Shown piece after piece: positions 29,301-38,348 of a DNA stretch of 64,000 nt (position 1 is the stretch's first letter; each line of letters begins with the position of its first letter). Below the pieces are notes generated by a model that saw only the letters and a list, made by a program, of their open reading frames with translations, did no database searches and was not told the origin of the DNA. This stretch comes from Salinivenus iranica (GTDB taxonomy: Bacteria; Bacteroidota; Rhodothermia; Rhodothermales; Salinibacteraceae): contig NCRB01000008.1 in the NCBI GenBank assembly GCA_002894665.1, positions 30,291 through 94,290 on the forward strand. Reading direction: 5' to 3'. Made by a program: the position numbers and the translations under genes.

Positions 29301-29385
29301 AGGACGCCTCGGCGGCTTCGGCGACCGGCTGCGCCAGACGGCCGGGAGCGTGGCGGGCGGACAGGGCGGTGGGCGCTTCCCGTGA
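26365..29385 (+). CDS. lptD: LPS-assembly protein LptD (OstA-like outer-membrane barrel)
   Basis: A 1006-residue protein with a signal peptide (cleavage near AGAQ). It has an OstA-like periplasmic region (about 90-230: DSLVIVTDSATGDRG, then TLRARTIEMNFKSG), a Gly/Ser-rich insertion near 155-180, and a long barrel-like region to the end. It should place lipopolysaccharide in the outer leaflet. Exactly four cysteines occur, as C234-x-C236 and C936-x-C938, recalling the two inter-domain disulfides that activate enterobacterial LptD. lptG lies 1.3 kb downstream, but sucC intervenes on the other strand. Confidence 0.85.
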   Translation: MLPRWLLIGIGGAALMVLGTAPAGAQERPADTTRVDSARVDTTRQVPSDSVQQRTDRAGPPTATPQRTSPRGAGPGGPGGAGSSDAVTFSARDSLVIVTDSATGDRGSLHGEASMSHQGATLRARTIEMNFKSGTLDASGPPSDTARNSRPVFEQSGGSGRSGGSGASPLGGGGGGSGGGQSFTGETLSYNINTRRGRVVSARTQRQDGYIQGGAVKVFEDSTLFVQGGLYTTCNCAPGETPSYSLRSSEMKVQGKWVYTGPIQLFLFNVPTPLWLPFGFLPNTQGRRSGPLPPNYGQDRRGLFLKDWGWYFALNDYTDLTIRAGVWSQGSFEVRPRFRYNKRYNYSGDLSLTYRRERVGESEDPNFTDSHQGELDWSHDQTLSPTASLNSNVNLATSSDFAQRNSDNYDDAVRQEVSSSLNYRKRWPQGGRQFNLSANQQQQFQSGEVSLTAPDLSFSQNRFKPFDRDRAVGEPRWYEKITTSYNFDLTNSFDFTPRDPQQLRQNRTPADSSLADSLEQTSIDWYEALFNRQKYQLATGDDELFDFEATHRIPLSATFRIDRFNMSISPNANYTSDWYINTVRVVDTSDAGEPFETVEETTPGFYARHNFNTSLSASAEAYGTFPVALGPFEGLRHRLSPSLSANYQPNFNRPFWGRTRPLRTPDGTPVVDPETGEVRRYDILTGSLVRSSTEQRSLNFSLRNVFETKRVRVDSTGERETDRITLLNLDLQGLNYNFAADSFRVSDNIRLNARTTVERFDITLNSTFSPYALRPVGTTDGSLRFRRVDRYMIVESPWTPARLTNFQLGVSGDFQSGGGGGRTARSAGLNQGGNRRGGATQGRPQAPSGDTERRTQVPSSIEDLSALDLPWSLSFDFNYRLSKPQKEVTNRTATLGTQFSLGLTSKWRIQGRSGYDFVEGELATTRLSTSRVVGNCDCWVMSFSWVPFGRFQSYSFNLQVRSGQLSQLLQLQLPNAGGEGRLGGFGDRLRQTAGSVAGGQGGGRFP

Positions 29386-29403
29386 GTCTCAACTGCGCCC
29401 GGA

Positions 29404-30582
29404 CTAGGCGCGCACGCCAAGGGCCTGCGTCACCTTGTCGGCCGCCTCTTTCAGCAGCACGGCGGACTCAATCGTCACGTCGCTCTCATCGAGCAGGCGC
29501 TTGCCTTCTTCGGCGTTGGTGCCCTGCAGCCGCACGATGAGGGGGACATCGATGTCTACGTTCTTTGCTGCCTGAATGACGCCCTTCGCGACGCGATCGC
29601 AGCGCACGATGCCGCCGAAGATGTTCACGAGGATGGCCTCCACGTTCTCATCCTTCAAGATGATTCGGAAGGCCGCCTCGACGGTTTCGGCACTGGCTGC
29701 GCCCCCGACGTCAAGGAAGTTGGCGGGGTCGCCACCGGCCAGCTTAATGATGTCCATCGTCGCCATCGCCAGCCCGGCCCCGTTCACCATGCAGCCGACA
29801 TTCCCGTCAAGCTTGATGTAGCTGAGCCCGTGCTCGCTGGCCTCCACCTCGGTAGGGTCTTCCTCGTGGAGATCGCGGAGGTCCTCCAGATCCGGGTGGC
29901 GGAAGAGCGCATTGTCGTCGAGGTTGATTTTGGCATCCACCGCAGCAATGTCGCCCGACGGCGTTCGGACGAGGGGGTTAATCTCGGCCAAGGTGCTGTC
30001 GGTCGCCTCGAAGGTCTCATACAGCCCCGTAATCGCCGACACGGCCTGCTTGAAGGCATCCCCCTCCAGGTTCATCGCGAAGGCCAGGCGACGGGCGTGA
30101 AACGGCTGGAGCCCAATCGACGGATCCACCCACACCTTCTCAATTTTCTCCGGGGACTCCTCGGCCACCGTCTCGATGTCGACCCCGCCCTCTGTCGACA
30201 CCATGATCACGTTCATGCTCTCCTCGCGATCGAGGGTGACGCCGAGATAGTACTCCTGCGCAATGTCGACCCCTTCGGTCACGAGAATCTTCCGCACCTT
30301 CTGGCCCTCCGGCCCCGTCTGGTGCGTAACCAGGTCCATGCCCAGGATGGCCTCGGCGTGTTCGCGGACCTCCTCAATGCTTTCGGCCAGCTTCACGCCG
30401 CCGCCCTTGCCGCGCCCCCCCGCGTGGATCTGCGCCTTCACGACGAACAGCTCGGCGCCTCCCTGTTTCATCTCTTGCGCCGCCTCCACCGCCTCATCGA
30501 CGGTCTCGGCCACGGTGCCCGGCGGCACGTCGACGTCGTGGGCACGGAGAAGGTCTTTCGCTTGGTATTCGTGGAGCTTCAT
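29404..30582 (-). CDS. sucC: Succinate-CoA ligase (ADP-forming) beta subunit
   Basis: A 392-residue ATP-grasp subunit of the TCA-cycle enzyme that makes succinate and ATP from succinyl-CoA. It begins [17 protein letters not shown] and contains [18 protein letters not shown], the nucleotide-binding EINPLV, and [14 protein letters not shown] near the end. A frame extension upstream adds 20 non-conserved residues and is rejected. The alpha subunit sucD is not adjacent. It converges on lptD with an 18-base gap and diverges from lptG. Confidence 0.96.
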   Translation of the reverse strand: MKLHEYQAKDLLRAHDVDVPPGTVAETVDEAVEAAQEMKQGGAELFVVKAQIHAGGRGKGGGVKLAESIEEVREHAEAILGMDLVTHQTGPEGQKVRKILVTEGVDIAQEYYLGVTLDREESMNVIMVSTEGGVDIETVAEESPEKIEKVWVDPSIGLQPFHARRLAFAMNLEGDAFKQAVSAITGLYETFEATDSTLAEINPLVRTPSGDIAAVDAKINLDDNALFRHPDLEDLRDLHEEDPTEVEASEHGLSYIKLDGNVGCMVNGAGLAMATMDIIKLAGGDPANFLDVGGAASAETVEAAFRIILKDENVEAILVNIFGGIVRCDRVAKGVIQAAKNVDIDVPLIVRLQGTNAEEGKRLLDESDVTIESAVLLKEAADKVTQALGVRA

Positions 30583-30602
30583 GAGGCTGGCATAGGTTCG
30601 GT

Positions 30603-30615
30603 GAACGGACCGTTC
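30603..30615. promoter_or_regulatory. Palindrome GAACGG-A-CCGTTC upstream of sucC
   Basis: Perfect 6-bp arms with one central base, 21 bases before the sucC start. It could be an operator or a 5'-UTR hairpin. Short palindromes of this size also arise by chance. Confidence 0.2.
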
Positions 30616-30731
30616 GCTGGCAAGTAAATGATTGGTCCCCAAAAGGTCTAACCCGTACGCCGTCTTTGCGGGGTGTTCGCGGACGCCCCCGCCCTGCCCC
30701 GCGCTGACGCCCCGAACCCTCTCGGTGCTCG

Positions 30732-31814
30732 ATGACCACCTTCGACCGCCACATCATTGCCCGTCTCTTGAAGGGCTTTGTCTTCTTCGTGGGGGCGCTG
30801 ATCGTCTTTTTCGTCGTGCTGCACTGGGTGGAGTACAGCGATGACTTCCTGGATGGAGGCGCGACCGCCCAGGAGGTCTTTACGGTGTTCTACCCGAGCT
30901 ACGTGCCCGAGATCGTGCGGCTCACCTCGCCCCTCGCCCTCTTCCTCTCGTGCATCTATCTCACCGGCACCCTGGCCCAAGAGCTCCAACTCTCCGCTCT
31001 TCAAACCTCCGGGGTCTCCTTGTATCGGCTGCTCCGCCCCTACGCCGTCGTGGGCCTCCTGGTAACCGTCTTCATGTTTGGCTTCAACGGCTGGGTCGTC
31101 CCTCGCACAAATGAGGTGGTGGTACAGTACGAGAACGAATACCTGAACCCGGGCAGCGCCCCCACCAACCTGAACGAAATCCACCGCCAGAACAGCCCCG
31201 AGTCGATCCTGGCCGTTGGCTACTACAACCGCGACCGCAAGCGGGCCAATACGGTGTCCCTCCAAACGTTCGACGGCCCCTCGCGCCTGGCCCGCCGCCT
31301 GGACGCCGAACAAATGGAATGGATCGACTCGCTGGGCACCTGGCGACTCGAAGACGTCACCATCCGGCACTTTACGGAGGAAGGAGCCACCAAGCGGAGC
31401 GTCGCCACCCTCGACACGACGCTCCAGATCCTACCGAAGGACCTTGCGCGCACGCAGAACGACGTCGCGGCCATGACCATCCCCAACGCCCGCAACCATC
31501 TACAGGCGCTTCAACGGGCCGGCGTGGGAAACCTCGGCCGCTCACTCGTGGCCTACTACAACAAGTTCGCGTACCCCTTCGCCAACCTCATCCTCATCCT
31601 CATCGGCATGCCCATCGCGGCCGTGCGGCGTCGGGGCGGGCAGGCCGCCCGGTTTGCCATCGGGCTCCTGATCGCGTTCATCTACCTGTCGATCCAGAAA
31701 CTCGCCGAGCCGTTCGGGTACGCCGGCGCCCTGGACCCCGCCGTCACCGCCTGGCTCCCACATCTCGTGTTCGCCGGAGTGGCTCTCCTCGTTCTCTGGC
31801 GCACCCGAACCTGA
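30732..31814 (+). CDS. lptG: LptF/LptG family LPS export permease
   Basis: A 360-residue YjgP/YjgQ permease. Membrane helices are near residues 13-34 and 56-80, then about 97-118, and three at the C terminus (about 276-300, 307-325, 334-355), flanking a periplasmic jellyroll-like middle. TGTLAQELQLSALQTSGVS is the coupling-helix region that contacts LptB; FAYPFANLILILIGMP is also characteristic. It should work with LptB and a partner permease to pull LPS toward LptD. F versus G cannot be separated securely; G is favoured by overall resemblance. Confidence 0.88.
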   Translation: MTTFDRHIIARLLKGFVFFVGALIVFFVVLHWVEYSDDFLDGGATAQEVFTVFYPSYVPEIVRLTSPLALFLSCIYLTGTLAQELQLSALQTSGVSLYRLLRPYAVVGLLVTVFMFGFNGWVVPRTNEVVVQYENEYLNPGSAPTNLNEIHRQNSPESILAVGYYNRDRKRANTVSLQTFDGPSRLARRLDAEQMEWIDSLGTWRLEDVTIRHFTEEGATKRSVATLDTTLQILPKDLARTQNDVAAMTIPNARNHLQALQRAGVGNLGRSLVAYYNKFAYPFANLILILIGMPIAAVRRRGGQAARFAIGLLIAFIYLSIQKLAEPFGYAGALDPAVTAWLPHLVFAGVALLVLWRTRT

Positions 31815-31828
31815 GGCCGCCGCCCCGC

Positions 31829-33235
31829 TTACGCGGGATTCCCGTTGCCCACCTCGGCCAGGGCACTGATGAGGTCGCTCTTGGTCACGACCGAGTATCC
31901 GTCTTCCGGCCCATGATCCACCAGCACAGCTCCCGCCTCCTGCTCAAGATAGGCGGACAAATGCTCCAGGTGGAGTGACGCCGGCACGACCGGGAACGGC
32001 GTGCCCATGATGCTCCGCACCGGGTCGTTCCGCGTCTCCGGGTCTTCGATGAGGCGGTTCAGGATGCGCGTCTCGGTGACACTGCCGACCACCTCCCCGT
32101 CGGCGTCGATCACCGGCATCTGCGAGATGCCCTCGTCGGTCATCCGGTCGATGAGGGCGCCGATCTCGTCCTCCGGGGCGGCGGAAATGACCTCGGCGTG
32201 TTTCTGCCGGAGGTTGACGACCTCCCCCGCCGTCACGTCCGGCTTGCTCTTCAGGAAGCCGTGATTCCGCATCCACTCGTCGTTGTACGTCTTCGACAGG
32301 TAGCGGAACCCCGAATCCGGCAGGAGCACCACCACCAGGTCATCCTCCGTGAGCTCATTGCGGTGCTCCTTCATCCACTGCAGGCTGCCCGCCACGGCCA
32401 TGCCGCACGACTGCCCGATGAACAGGCCCTCCTCCTGGGCCAGACGTCGGGTCATCTGCATCGCGGGCGTGTCTTCGACCTCGACAAAGTCATCGACAAT
32501 GTCGAAGTCCATGTTCTCCGGAAGAATGTCCTCTCCCACCCCTTCCGTGAAGTAAGGAAAGATCTCCTCTTCGTCGAAGACGCCTTCATGGAAATACTTG
32601 TGGAAGACCGACCCAGCCGGGTCTACGCCAATGACCGTCACGTCCTCGCTCTGATCTTTCAGGTAGCGGCCCGTGCCGCTGATGGTGCCGCCGGTTCCCG
32701 CCCCCGCCACGAAGTGCGTGATCTGCCCTTCGGTCTGCTCCCAGAGCTCGGGGCCGGTTGTCTCGTAGTGGGCCTCCGCGTTGGACGGGTTGTCGTACTG
32801 GTTGAGGTAGATGGAATTCGGAATTTCGTCCGCCAGGCGACGCGCCACCGAGTAGTAGCTTCGGGGATCGTCCGGTTCCACGTTTGTCGGGCACACCAGC
32901 ACCTCCGCCCCCAGGCCCCGGAGCACGTCCACCTTTTCCTGACTCTGCTTGTCGGTCGTCGTAAAGATGCAGCGGTATCCTTTTGCAATGGCCGCGATGG
33001 CGAGCCCGGCCCCCGTGTTTCCGCTCGTGCCCTCAATGATGGTCCCGCCGGGCTCGATCAGGCCCTTCTCCTCGGCGTCCTCAATCATGTTGACCCCAAT
33101 CCGGTCCTTCACCGACCCACCGGGATTGAAAAACTCGACTTTGCCCAGCACCGTGCAGGGAAGATCCTCGGCAACCGCGTTGAGCCGAACGAGCGGGGTA
33201 TTGCCGATGGTACCGAGTACGGAATCGTGCCACAT
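31829..33235 (-). CDS. Cystathionine beta-synthase with C-terminal CBS pair
   Basis: A 468-residue fold-type II PLP enzyme. NPGGSVKDR holds the PLP Lys43; GTSGNTGAGLAIAAIAKGY and the GTGGTISGTGRYLK loop bind substrate and phosphate. Residues about 345-465 are two CBS domains (DEGISQMPVIDADGEVVGSV), which in animal CBS bind S-adenosylmethionine. The length and CBS pair favour cystathionine beta-synthase over plain cysteine synthase, though O-acetylserine sulfhydrylase activity is possible. The longer open frame adds 23 poorly conserved residues and is not used. Confidence 0.88.
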   Translation of the reverse strand: MWHDSVLGTIGNTPLVRLNAVAEDLPCTVLGKVEFFNPGGSVKDRIGVNMIEDAEEKGLIEPGGTIIEGTSGNTGAGLAIAAIAKGYRCIFTTTDKQSQEKVDVLRGLGAEVLVCPTNVEPDDPRSYYSVARRLADEIPNSIYLNQYDNPSNAEAHYETTGPELWEQTEGQITHFVAGAGTGGTISGTGRYLKDQSEDVTVIGVDPAGSVFHKYFHEGVFDEEEIFPYFTEGVGEDILPENMDFDIVDDFVEVEDTPAMQMTRRLAQEEGLFIGQSCGMAVAGSLQWMKEHRNELTEDDLVVVLLPDSGFRYLSKTYNDEWMRNHGFLKSKPDVTAGEVVNLRQKHAEVISAAPEDEIGALIDRMTDEGISQMPVIDADGEVVGSVTETRILNRLIEDPETRNDPVRSIMGTPFPVVPASLHLEHLSAYLEQEAGAVLVDHGPEDGYSVVTKSDLISALAEVGNGNPA

Positions 33236-33389
33236 GGATTGGCGGGACGTTGTGAAGGAGAATGAGGATTGTGAAAGCGCTTCGGGCATCCGGCACGGCT
33301 TCAATGCCGAGCCGTCCCGGTCAGCAGGCCCCAGGGTCTGATGGCATCAATGAAAACGGAACGAGGGCCAAACAGTTGCCTCTTCGTAT

Positions 33390-33418
33390 TTGACGGTAAC
33401 CCGAATAATCAAGATAAT
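33390..33418 (+). promoter_or_regulatory. Sigma-70-like promoter of the hybrid histidine kinase gene
   Basis: TTGACG, exactly 17 bases, GATAAT (5 of 6 at both boxes). It lies in an AT-rich stretch 75 bases before the ATG at 33493, with transcript start predicted near 33425. Confidence 0.55.
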
Positions 33419-33492
33419 GGGCAGCAGGGAGGATCTCACCCTGCGCCCGGTCCCCCACTTGTCGACGTCGCCCCCACCGCCCGTTTTCCCCA

Positions 33493-34962
33493 ATGGCCCC
33501 TTCTGAACCGGCTCCCACCGTGGAGCCGACGCTCTTGGCCGCCACGTTCTCTCCCTCCGGTGAGCTCCACCACTGCAATCAGGCCTGGACCACCGCTCTC
33601 GGCCCGTCCGAGTCGCCATGGGCCCACCTCAACCCTGAGGACCATGAACTCGCCACCAGCTCGGTGCTAGAAGCCGGTCGCGGCCGGCTGGTGAGCAACC
33701 GCGTGGTGACCCCGCTCATCCCCGACCGGACGGACGAACTCCCCGTCCTGCTGAACTTTATCCCGGTCTACACCTCAGACAACGGGTCCCGATCGGTCTC
33801 GGCCGTCACCATTAGCGGCGAGGTGATGGCCGAACCTCCGTCCTGGATGACCAGCCAGACCCAGCGCCACCGCATGGAGACGTTGGGGCGCATGACGATG
33901 GGCGTGGCGCACGACCTCAACAACCTACTGAGTGGGCTCATCGGCCACGTCGAGCTCCTGTCCGAAAAGGTGAAGGCCACGGGAGACACCGCCGAAGCGA
34001 TCCGTTCCTCCCTGCAAACCATCGAGCAGACCGCCGAGGACGGCGCCACCCTGATCGACAAGCTGCAGCGCTACATTCGCCAGGACACCGACAAGCACTT
34101 CGAGCGGCTCGCCCTTCCCACCCTGATCGAAGATTGCATTACCCTCACCCAACCCTACTGGTACAACGAGCCGCGCCGGGAGGGCATCGAAATCAAGATG
34201 GAGCGCAACTTCTCCGACGTTCCGGACATCAAGGGCGCCCCCACGGAGCTGCGCGAGGTGTTCGTCAACCTTATCCTCAACGCCGTGCAGGCCATGCCCG
34301 AGGGCGGCACGATCACATTCGACACCTTCGTCGACGATCGGGGGCGGGCGTGTGCACGGATCCGCGACACGGGCGTCGGCATGACCGACGAGGTGCTGCA
34401 AAACATCTTTGAGCCCCTGTTTACCACGAAGGGCGAACAGGGGACCGGGATGGGCCTCTCTGCCAGCTACGGCATCGTGCAGGAGCACGAAGGGGAAATC
34501 GATGTCTCGTCGACTCCCGGCGAGGGCACCGAGTTTGTCGTGTCCTTCCCGCCCCTGCAACAGCGTACACCGGACGCCGACCCCGACAACGCGGACGAGA
34601 CGCACGATCAGAGCATCCAGGTCCTGGTCGTGGACGACGAGGACATGGTCCGCTCCATCGCCGATCAGCTGCTCACCCTCAACGGGCACGACGTGGCCTG
34701 TGCGCAGTCCGGCTCCGAAGCCCTCTCGTTCTTCGACGACACTGCCTTCGACATCGTGTTCACGGACTTCGGGATGCCGGAGATGACCGGGGCCGAGCTG
34801 GCGAGCCGCATCCGGCAGACGCACCCGGAGCTCCCGGTGATACTGCTCACCGGATACACGGATACGGCGGCGGCGGTGGAAAGCGTGGACGCGATTCTCT
34901 CCAAGCCATTCAAGATCGCCGAACTCGAAACCCTGATTGAGGAGCACGTTGTGTCTTCGTAG
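33493..34962 (+). CDS. Hybrid sensor histidine kinase with C-terminal receiver domain
   Basis: A 489-residue cytosolic protein without membrane helices. Order: PAS-like sensor (about 10-115), dimerisation/phosphoacceptor helix with His140 in MGVAHDLNNLLSGL, ATPase domain with N box FVNLILNAVQAMPEGG and G boxes DTGVGM and GTGMGLSASYG, and a receiver (about 374-485) with the acidic pair VVDDED and phospho-acceptor Asp425 in FTDFGMPEMTG. The H-box resembles NtrB-like kinases. No cognate regulator or DNA-binding output gene is adjacent, so the signal and target are unknown. A good sigma-70-like promoter precedes it. Confidence 0.93.
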   Translation: MAPSEPAPTVEPTLLAATFSPSGELHHCNQAWTTALGPSESPWAHLNPEDHELATSSVLEAGRGRLVSNRVVTPLIPDRTDELPVLLNFIPVYTSDNGSRSVSAVTISGEVMAEPPSWMTSQTQRHRMETLGRMTMGVAHDLNNLLSGLIGHVELLSEKVKATGDTAEAIRSSLQTIEQTAEDGATLIDKLQRYIRQDTDKHFERLALPTLIEDCITLTQPYWYNEPRREGIEIKMERNFSDVPDIKGAPTELREVFVNLILNAVQAMPEGGTITFDTFVDDRGRACARIRDTGVGMTDEVLQNIFEPLFTTKGEQGTGMGLSASYGIVQEHEGEIDVSSTPGEGTEFVVSFPPLQQRTPDADPDNADETHDQSIQVLVVDDEDMVRSIADQLLTLNGHDVACAQSGSEALSFFDDTAFDIVFTDFGMPEMTGAELASRIRQTHPELPVILLTGYTDTAAAVESVDAILSKPFKIAELETLIEEHVVSS

Positions 34963-35098
34963 CCGCCCTGCTCCCGTCTCCGTCCCTGCCCTTCCACACT
35001 GCCATCGTGTCACGGTCCTGATCTCGTGGCCCTCCAGCCCCTGGCCCGGCGCAGTTCTTGCCGCTCTCCGTCTTCCGCTCTCATCCCACGCCGTTCTC

Positions 35099-37609
35099 AT
35101 GGCTCCCACGTTTCCTTCTTCTTTCAGCTGGGTTCTCCCCCTCGGGACCGATCACAACCAGCAGATTCCGCTCCCCACGACGGACGAAGAGGCCCTGCTA
35201 AACGCCTCCGAGGTGCCGGATACCCTCCCGATTCTGTCGCTGCGCAACACGGTGCTCTTCCCCGGGGTTGTGGTCCCCATCACCCTCGGGCGCGACTCCT
35301 CCCTGCGCTTGGTCAAAGATGCCACCGAGAACGATCGTCGCGTGGGGGTCATCGCTGAGCGCCCCGCCCACTCAGACCCCAGCCAGCCCGACGCCCTTTA
35401 CGACATCGGCACGGTCGCCGAAATCCTGAAGCTCGTCAAGATGCCCGACGGGTCGAAGTCCGTCATCCTGCAGGGCACCCGCCGCTTTCGCGTCCAGGAG
35501 TACGTGCAGACCGACCCTTACTTTACCGCCCGCATCGAGCCGATCGACGAGCCAAGCGTGGAGGCGAACGACCTTGACCTGGAGGCGCACATTCGCTCGA
35601 TCAAGGAGCTGGCCGTCCAAATCGTACAGCGCGCCCCCAACCTGCCCAGCGAGGCGGCCGAGGCGATCCAGAACATCGAATCGCCGTCGTTCCTCGTGTA
35701 CTTCATCGCCTCGAATTTGCAGGAAGAGGTGGCGGGCAAGCAGCAGATTCTCTCGACACCCTCCCTGGTTGACCAGGCCGAGTTGGTGCTCGAGCAGCTG
35801 CAGGACGAACTTCAGGTGTTGGAGCTGTCCGAGAAGATTCGCACCCGGGTGCGGAGCGACATGAGCGAGCAGCAGCGCGAATACGTTCTTCGCCAGCAAC
35901 TGAAGGCCATTCAGGACGAACTCGGCGAGACCGAGGACCGGTCGGCCGTCGACGAGCTCCGACAGCGCGCCGCCGACAAGCCCCTTCCCGACCACGCCCG
36001 GGAGCGACTGGACAAAGAGCTGGAACGACTCGACCGCTCCAATCCCGCCAGCCCCGATTATGCCGTTGTCCGCAATTACGTCGACTGGATTCTCGATCTT
36101 CCGTGGGGCACGTACTCCGATGAGCAGCTCGACGTGCAGCGGGCGGAGGCCGTCCTCAACGAGGACCACTACGGGCTCGACGACGTCAAGGAGCGTATTC
36201 TGGAGCACCTGGCCGTGCTGAAACTGAAGGGCGACATGAAGGCCCCCATCCTCTGTCTGCACGGCCCCCCGGGCGTGGGCAAAACCAGCCTCGGCCAGAG
36301 CATCGCCCGCGCCATGGGGCGTAAATTCGTCCGGATGAGCCTGGGCGGCGTGCGAGACGAGGCGGAGATCCGAGGCCACCGCCGCACCTACGTGGGTGCC
36401 CTCCCCGGCCGCATCCTGCAGGGCCTCAAAAAGGCCGGCACCAACAACCCGGTGTTCATGCTCGACGAGGTCGACAAGCTCGACTCCGGCGTGCGGGGCG
36501 ACCCGTCCAGTGCGCTTCTTGAGGTGCTCGACCCCGAGCAGAACCACGCCTTCAACGACCACTACCTCGAACTCGACTACGACCTTTCGCGGACGTTCTT
36601 CATCGCCACGGCCAACTACGCGGAGCGCATTCCTGCGCCCCTCCGCGACCGTATGGAGATGATCGAACTGACGGGCTACACGCAGCAGGAGAAGCTACAG
36701 ATCGCCCAGAAACACCTTGTCCCCCGTCAACTCGAAGCGAATGGCCTGCCCCCCGAGAACGCGCGGATCACGGACGCGGCCCTGCGCCTCCTCATCGACG
36801 GCTACACCCGCGAGTCGGGCGTGCGGCAGCTGGAGCGCACCATCGGGGCGGTGCTGCGCGGAGTGGCGAAAGACATTGCGTTGGAGACCCTCGCCGACGC
36901 GACCGTCGACGCGGACGACGTGCCCGACCATCTGGGCGTGCGGCGGTTTGAGTCGGACGTGGCGGAGCGGACCGAGGTGCCCGGCGTCGCGACCGGCCTG
37001 GCCTGGACGCAGACCGGGGGCGAAATCCTGTTCATCGAGGCGTCGCTCTCCCGCGGCACGGGCCGGATGATCATCACAGGTCAGCTCGGCGATGTGATGA
37101 AAGAATCGGCCCAGGCGGCGCTCTCCTACGTGAAGAGCCGCGCCGACGACCTCGGCATTCCACAGGATGCGTTTCGGTACTGGGACCTACACGTCCACGT
37201 CCCGGCCGGGGCCGTGCCCAAGGACGGGCCGTCGGCCGGCACGGCCCTGCTCTCGGCGCTCGTCTCCGCGTATACGCTCCGCCGCGTCCGGCACACGGTG
37301 GCCATGACCGGGGAGATCACGCTGCGCGGCCTCGTGCTGCCCGTGGGCGGCATTAAAGAGAAGGTGCTCGCGGCCCGTCGGGCGGGCATCGACCACGTGC
37401 TGCTGCCGAAGAAAAATGAGAAGGACGTGGCGGACATCCAGGCCGAGGCCCTCGAGGGCCTCCAGGTTACCTACGTCGAGCGGATGAATGATGTGCTCGA
37501 TCAGGTGCTGGAACCGGAGGCGCTGGCGGACCCCAAAACCCATTTTGCAGTGCCGGACGCGGAGGAGGTGTCGGCCCTGCAGCCCTCCGACGTGGAGGTC
37601 GCCCAGTAA
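35099..37609 (+). CDS. lon: ATP-dependent Lon protease
   Basis: An 836-residue LonA protease that degrades misfolded and regulatory proteins in the cytosol. It has the N-terminal substrate domain ([18 protein letters not shown]), a coiled region and an AAA+ module with Walker [10 protein letters not shown] (Lys395) and FMLDEVDKL as Walker B. The C-terminal protease domain has catalytic Ser712 in [10 protein letters not shown] and the Lys of GGIKEK (about 753). The frame is open 54 codons upstream, but the ATG at 35099 gives normal length. Monocistronic in appearance; no heat-shock element was identified. Confidence 0.97.
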   Translation: MAPTFPSSFSWVLPLGTDHNQQIPLPTTDEEALLNASEVPDTLPILSLRNTVLFPGVVVPITLGRDSSLRLVKDATENDRRVGVIAERPAHSDPSQPDALYDIGTVAEILKLVKMPDGSKSVILQGTRRFRVQEYVQTDPYFTARIEPIDEPSVEANDLDLEAHIRSIKELAVQIVQRAPNLPSEAAEAIQNIESPSFLVYFIASNLQEEVAGKQQILSTPSLVDQAELVLEQLQDELQVLELSEKIRTRVRSDMSEQQREYVLRQQLKAIQDELGETEDRSAVDELRQRAADKPLPDHARERLDKELERLDRSNPASPDYAVVRNYVDWILDLPWGTYSDEQLDVQRAEAVLNEDHYGLDDVKERILEHLAVLKLKGDMKAPILCLHGPPGVGKTSLGQSIARAMGRKFVRMSLGGVRDEAEIRGHRRTYVGALPGRILQGLKKAGTNNPVFMLDEVDKLDSGVRGDPSSALLEVLDPEQNHAFNDHYLELDYDLSRTFFIATANYAERIPAPLRDRMEMIELTGYTQQEKLQIAQKHLVPRQLEANGLPPENARITDAALRLLIDGYTRESGVRQLERTIGAVLRGVAKDIALETLADATVDADDVPDHLGVRRFESDVAERTEVPGVATGLAWTQTGGEILFIEASLSRGTGRMIITGQLGDVMKESAQAALSYVKSRADDLGIPQDAFRYWDLHVHVPAGAVPKDGPSAGTALLSALVSAYTLRRVRHTVAMTGEITLRGLVLPVGGIKEKVLAARRAGIDHVLLPKKNEKDVADIQAEALEGLQVTYVERMNDVLDQVLEPEALADPKTHFAVPDAEEVSALQPSDVEVAQ

Positions 37610-37626
37610 AGCGGCCTCGCGTCCGG

Positions 37627-37884
37627 TCAGGCCTGCGTGCTCGTGGCCGAGTCGTCCTCGGTGGATCGGGGATATTCCTCCACCACCCGCGCCTCTTCAA
37701 TGTTCGGGTCGAGCTCGCGGTTGAAGGCCCGCTTCGACTCCGCTGCGATGGACGACACGCGGTCCGCCGTTGCGTCGACCAGGTTGGCGGTCAGACGCAG
37801 GACCGTGCCGCCGAGATAGACGGATTTCCCAAACCAGTTGAGGTCGCGGAAGGTGGTGCGGCGCTGGGGACGGTCGTTCGACAT
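37627..37884 (-). CDS. Small hypothetical protein
   Basis: An 85-residue protein with a central amphipathic region (SVYLGGTVLRLTANLVDATADRVSS) and an acidic C-terminal tail, typical of the local proteome composition. No known family. It lies 37 bases downstream of another small gene on the same strand and ends 17 bases from the convergent lon stop. Codon and residue composition support a real gene. Confidence 0.55.
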   Translation of the reverse strand: MSNDRPQRRTTFRDLNWFGKSVYLGGTVLRLTANLVDATADRVSSIAAESKRAFNRELDPNIEEARVVEEYPRSTEDDSATSTQA

Positions 37885-37921
37885 GGAGACGAGAGCTGAT
37901 CTGAGGGGCTAACGGGCAACG

Positions 37922-38212
37922 TTATGCGTCGTCATCGGTTGGCCTCGCCGATCCATTGCGAGGACGCCGACGCTGCGCGGTTTCGGGCTCCGCGGCCCCG
38001 GGGCCCGTGGCCGATCCGGACGCGGACCCCTTCTGCGCCCGGCGCACCGTGTCCTGCAGGCCGCGCGCCAGGACCTTCCCCACACGCTCGATGCCGTGGG
38101 CAAGCGTGGAGGCCGTGGCCTCGATGAGGAACTGCGCCTGCTCATCGGGGGCAAGATCGTCGAATTGACGGCGCGCCTGATTGTATCGGGACTTTGGGGA
38201 GTCGTCGGCCAT
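37922..38212 (-). CDS. Small hypothetical protein
   Basis: A 96-residue protein: a conserved-looking helical half (FDDLAPDEQAQFLIEATAST, then LAHGIERVGKVLARGL) and a low-complexity Ala/Gly/Ser/Pro tail. Family not recognised; no cysteine or catalytic motif. It is the first gene of a two-gene minus-strand unit, divergent from rsgA, with a CCGTTCG/CGAACGG palindrome 9 bases upstream of its start. Confidence 0.55.
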   Translation of the reverse strand: MADDSPKSRYNQARRQFDDLAPDEQAQFLIEATASTLAHGIERVGKVLARGLQDTVRRAQKGSASGSATGPGAAEPETAQRRRPRNGSARPTDDDA

Positions 38213-38220
38213 GGGTCGAA

Positions 38221-38236
38221 CCGTTCGGGCGAACGG
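38221..38236. promoter_or_regulatory. Palindrome CCGTTCG-GG-CGAACGG
   Basis: Perfect 7-bp arms with a 2-base spacer in the short divergent region between the small minus-strand gene and rsgA. Candidate operator; no regulator known. Confidence 0.25.
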
Positions 38237-38348
38237 GCCGTTGTGTGAGACGATTGCTACTGCACCGCGGCTCTTGCCGGTGCCAGGTGTGTTCTACTGA
38301 CGAATACCGCCGACTGATGGTTTCTCTTTCCCCCGTCTCCGTTCGCCT

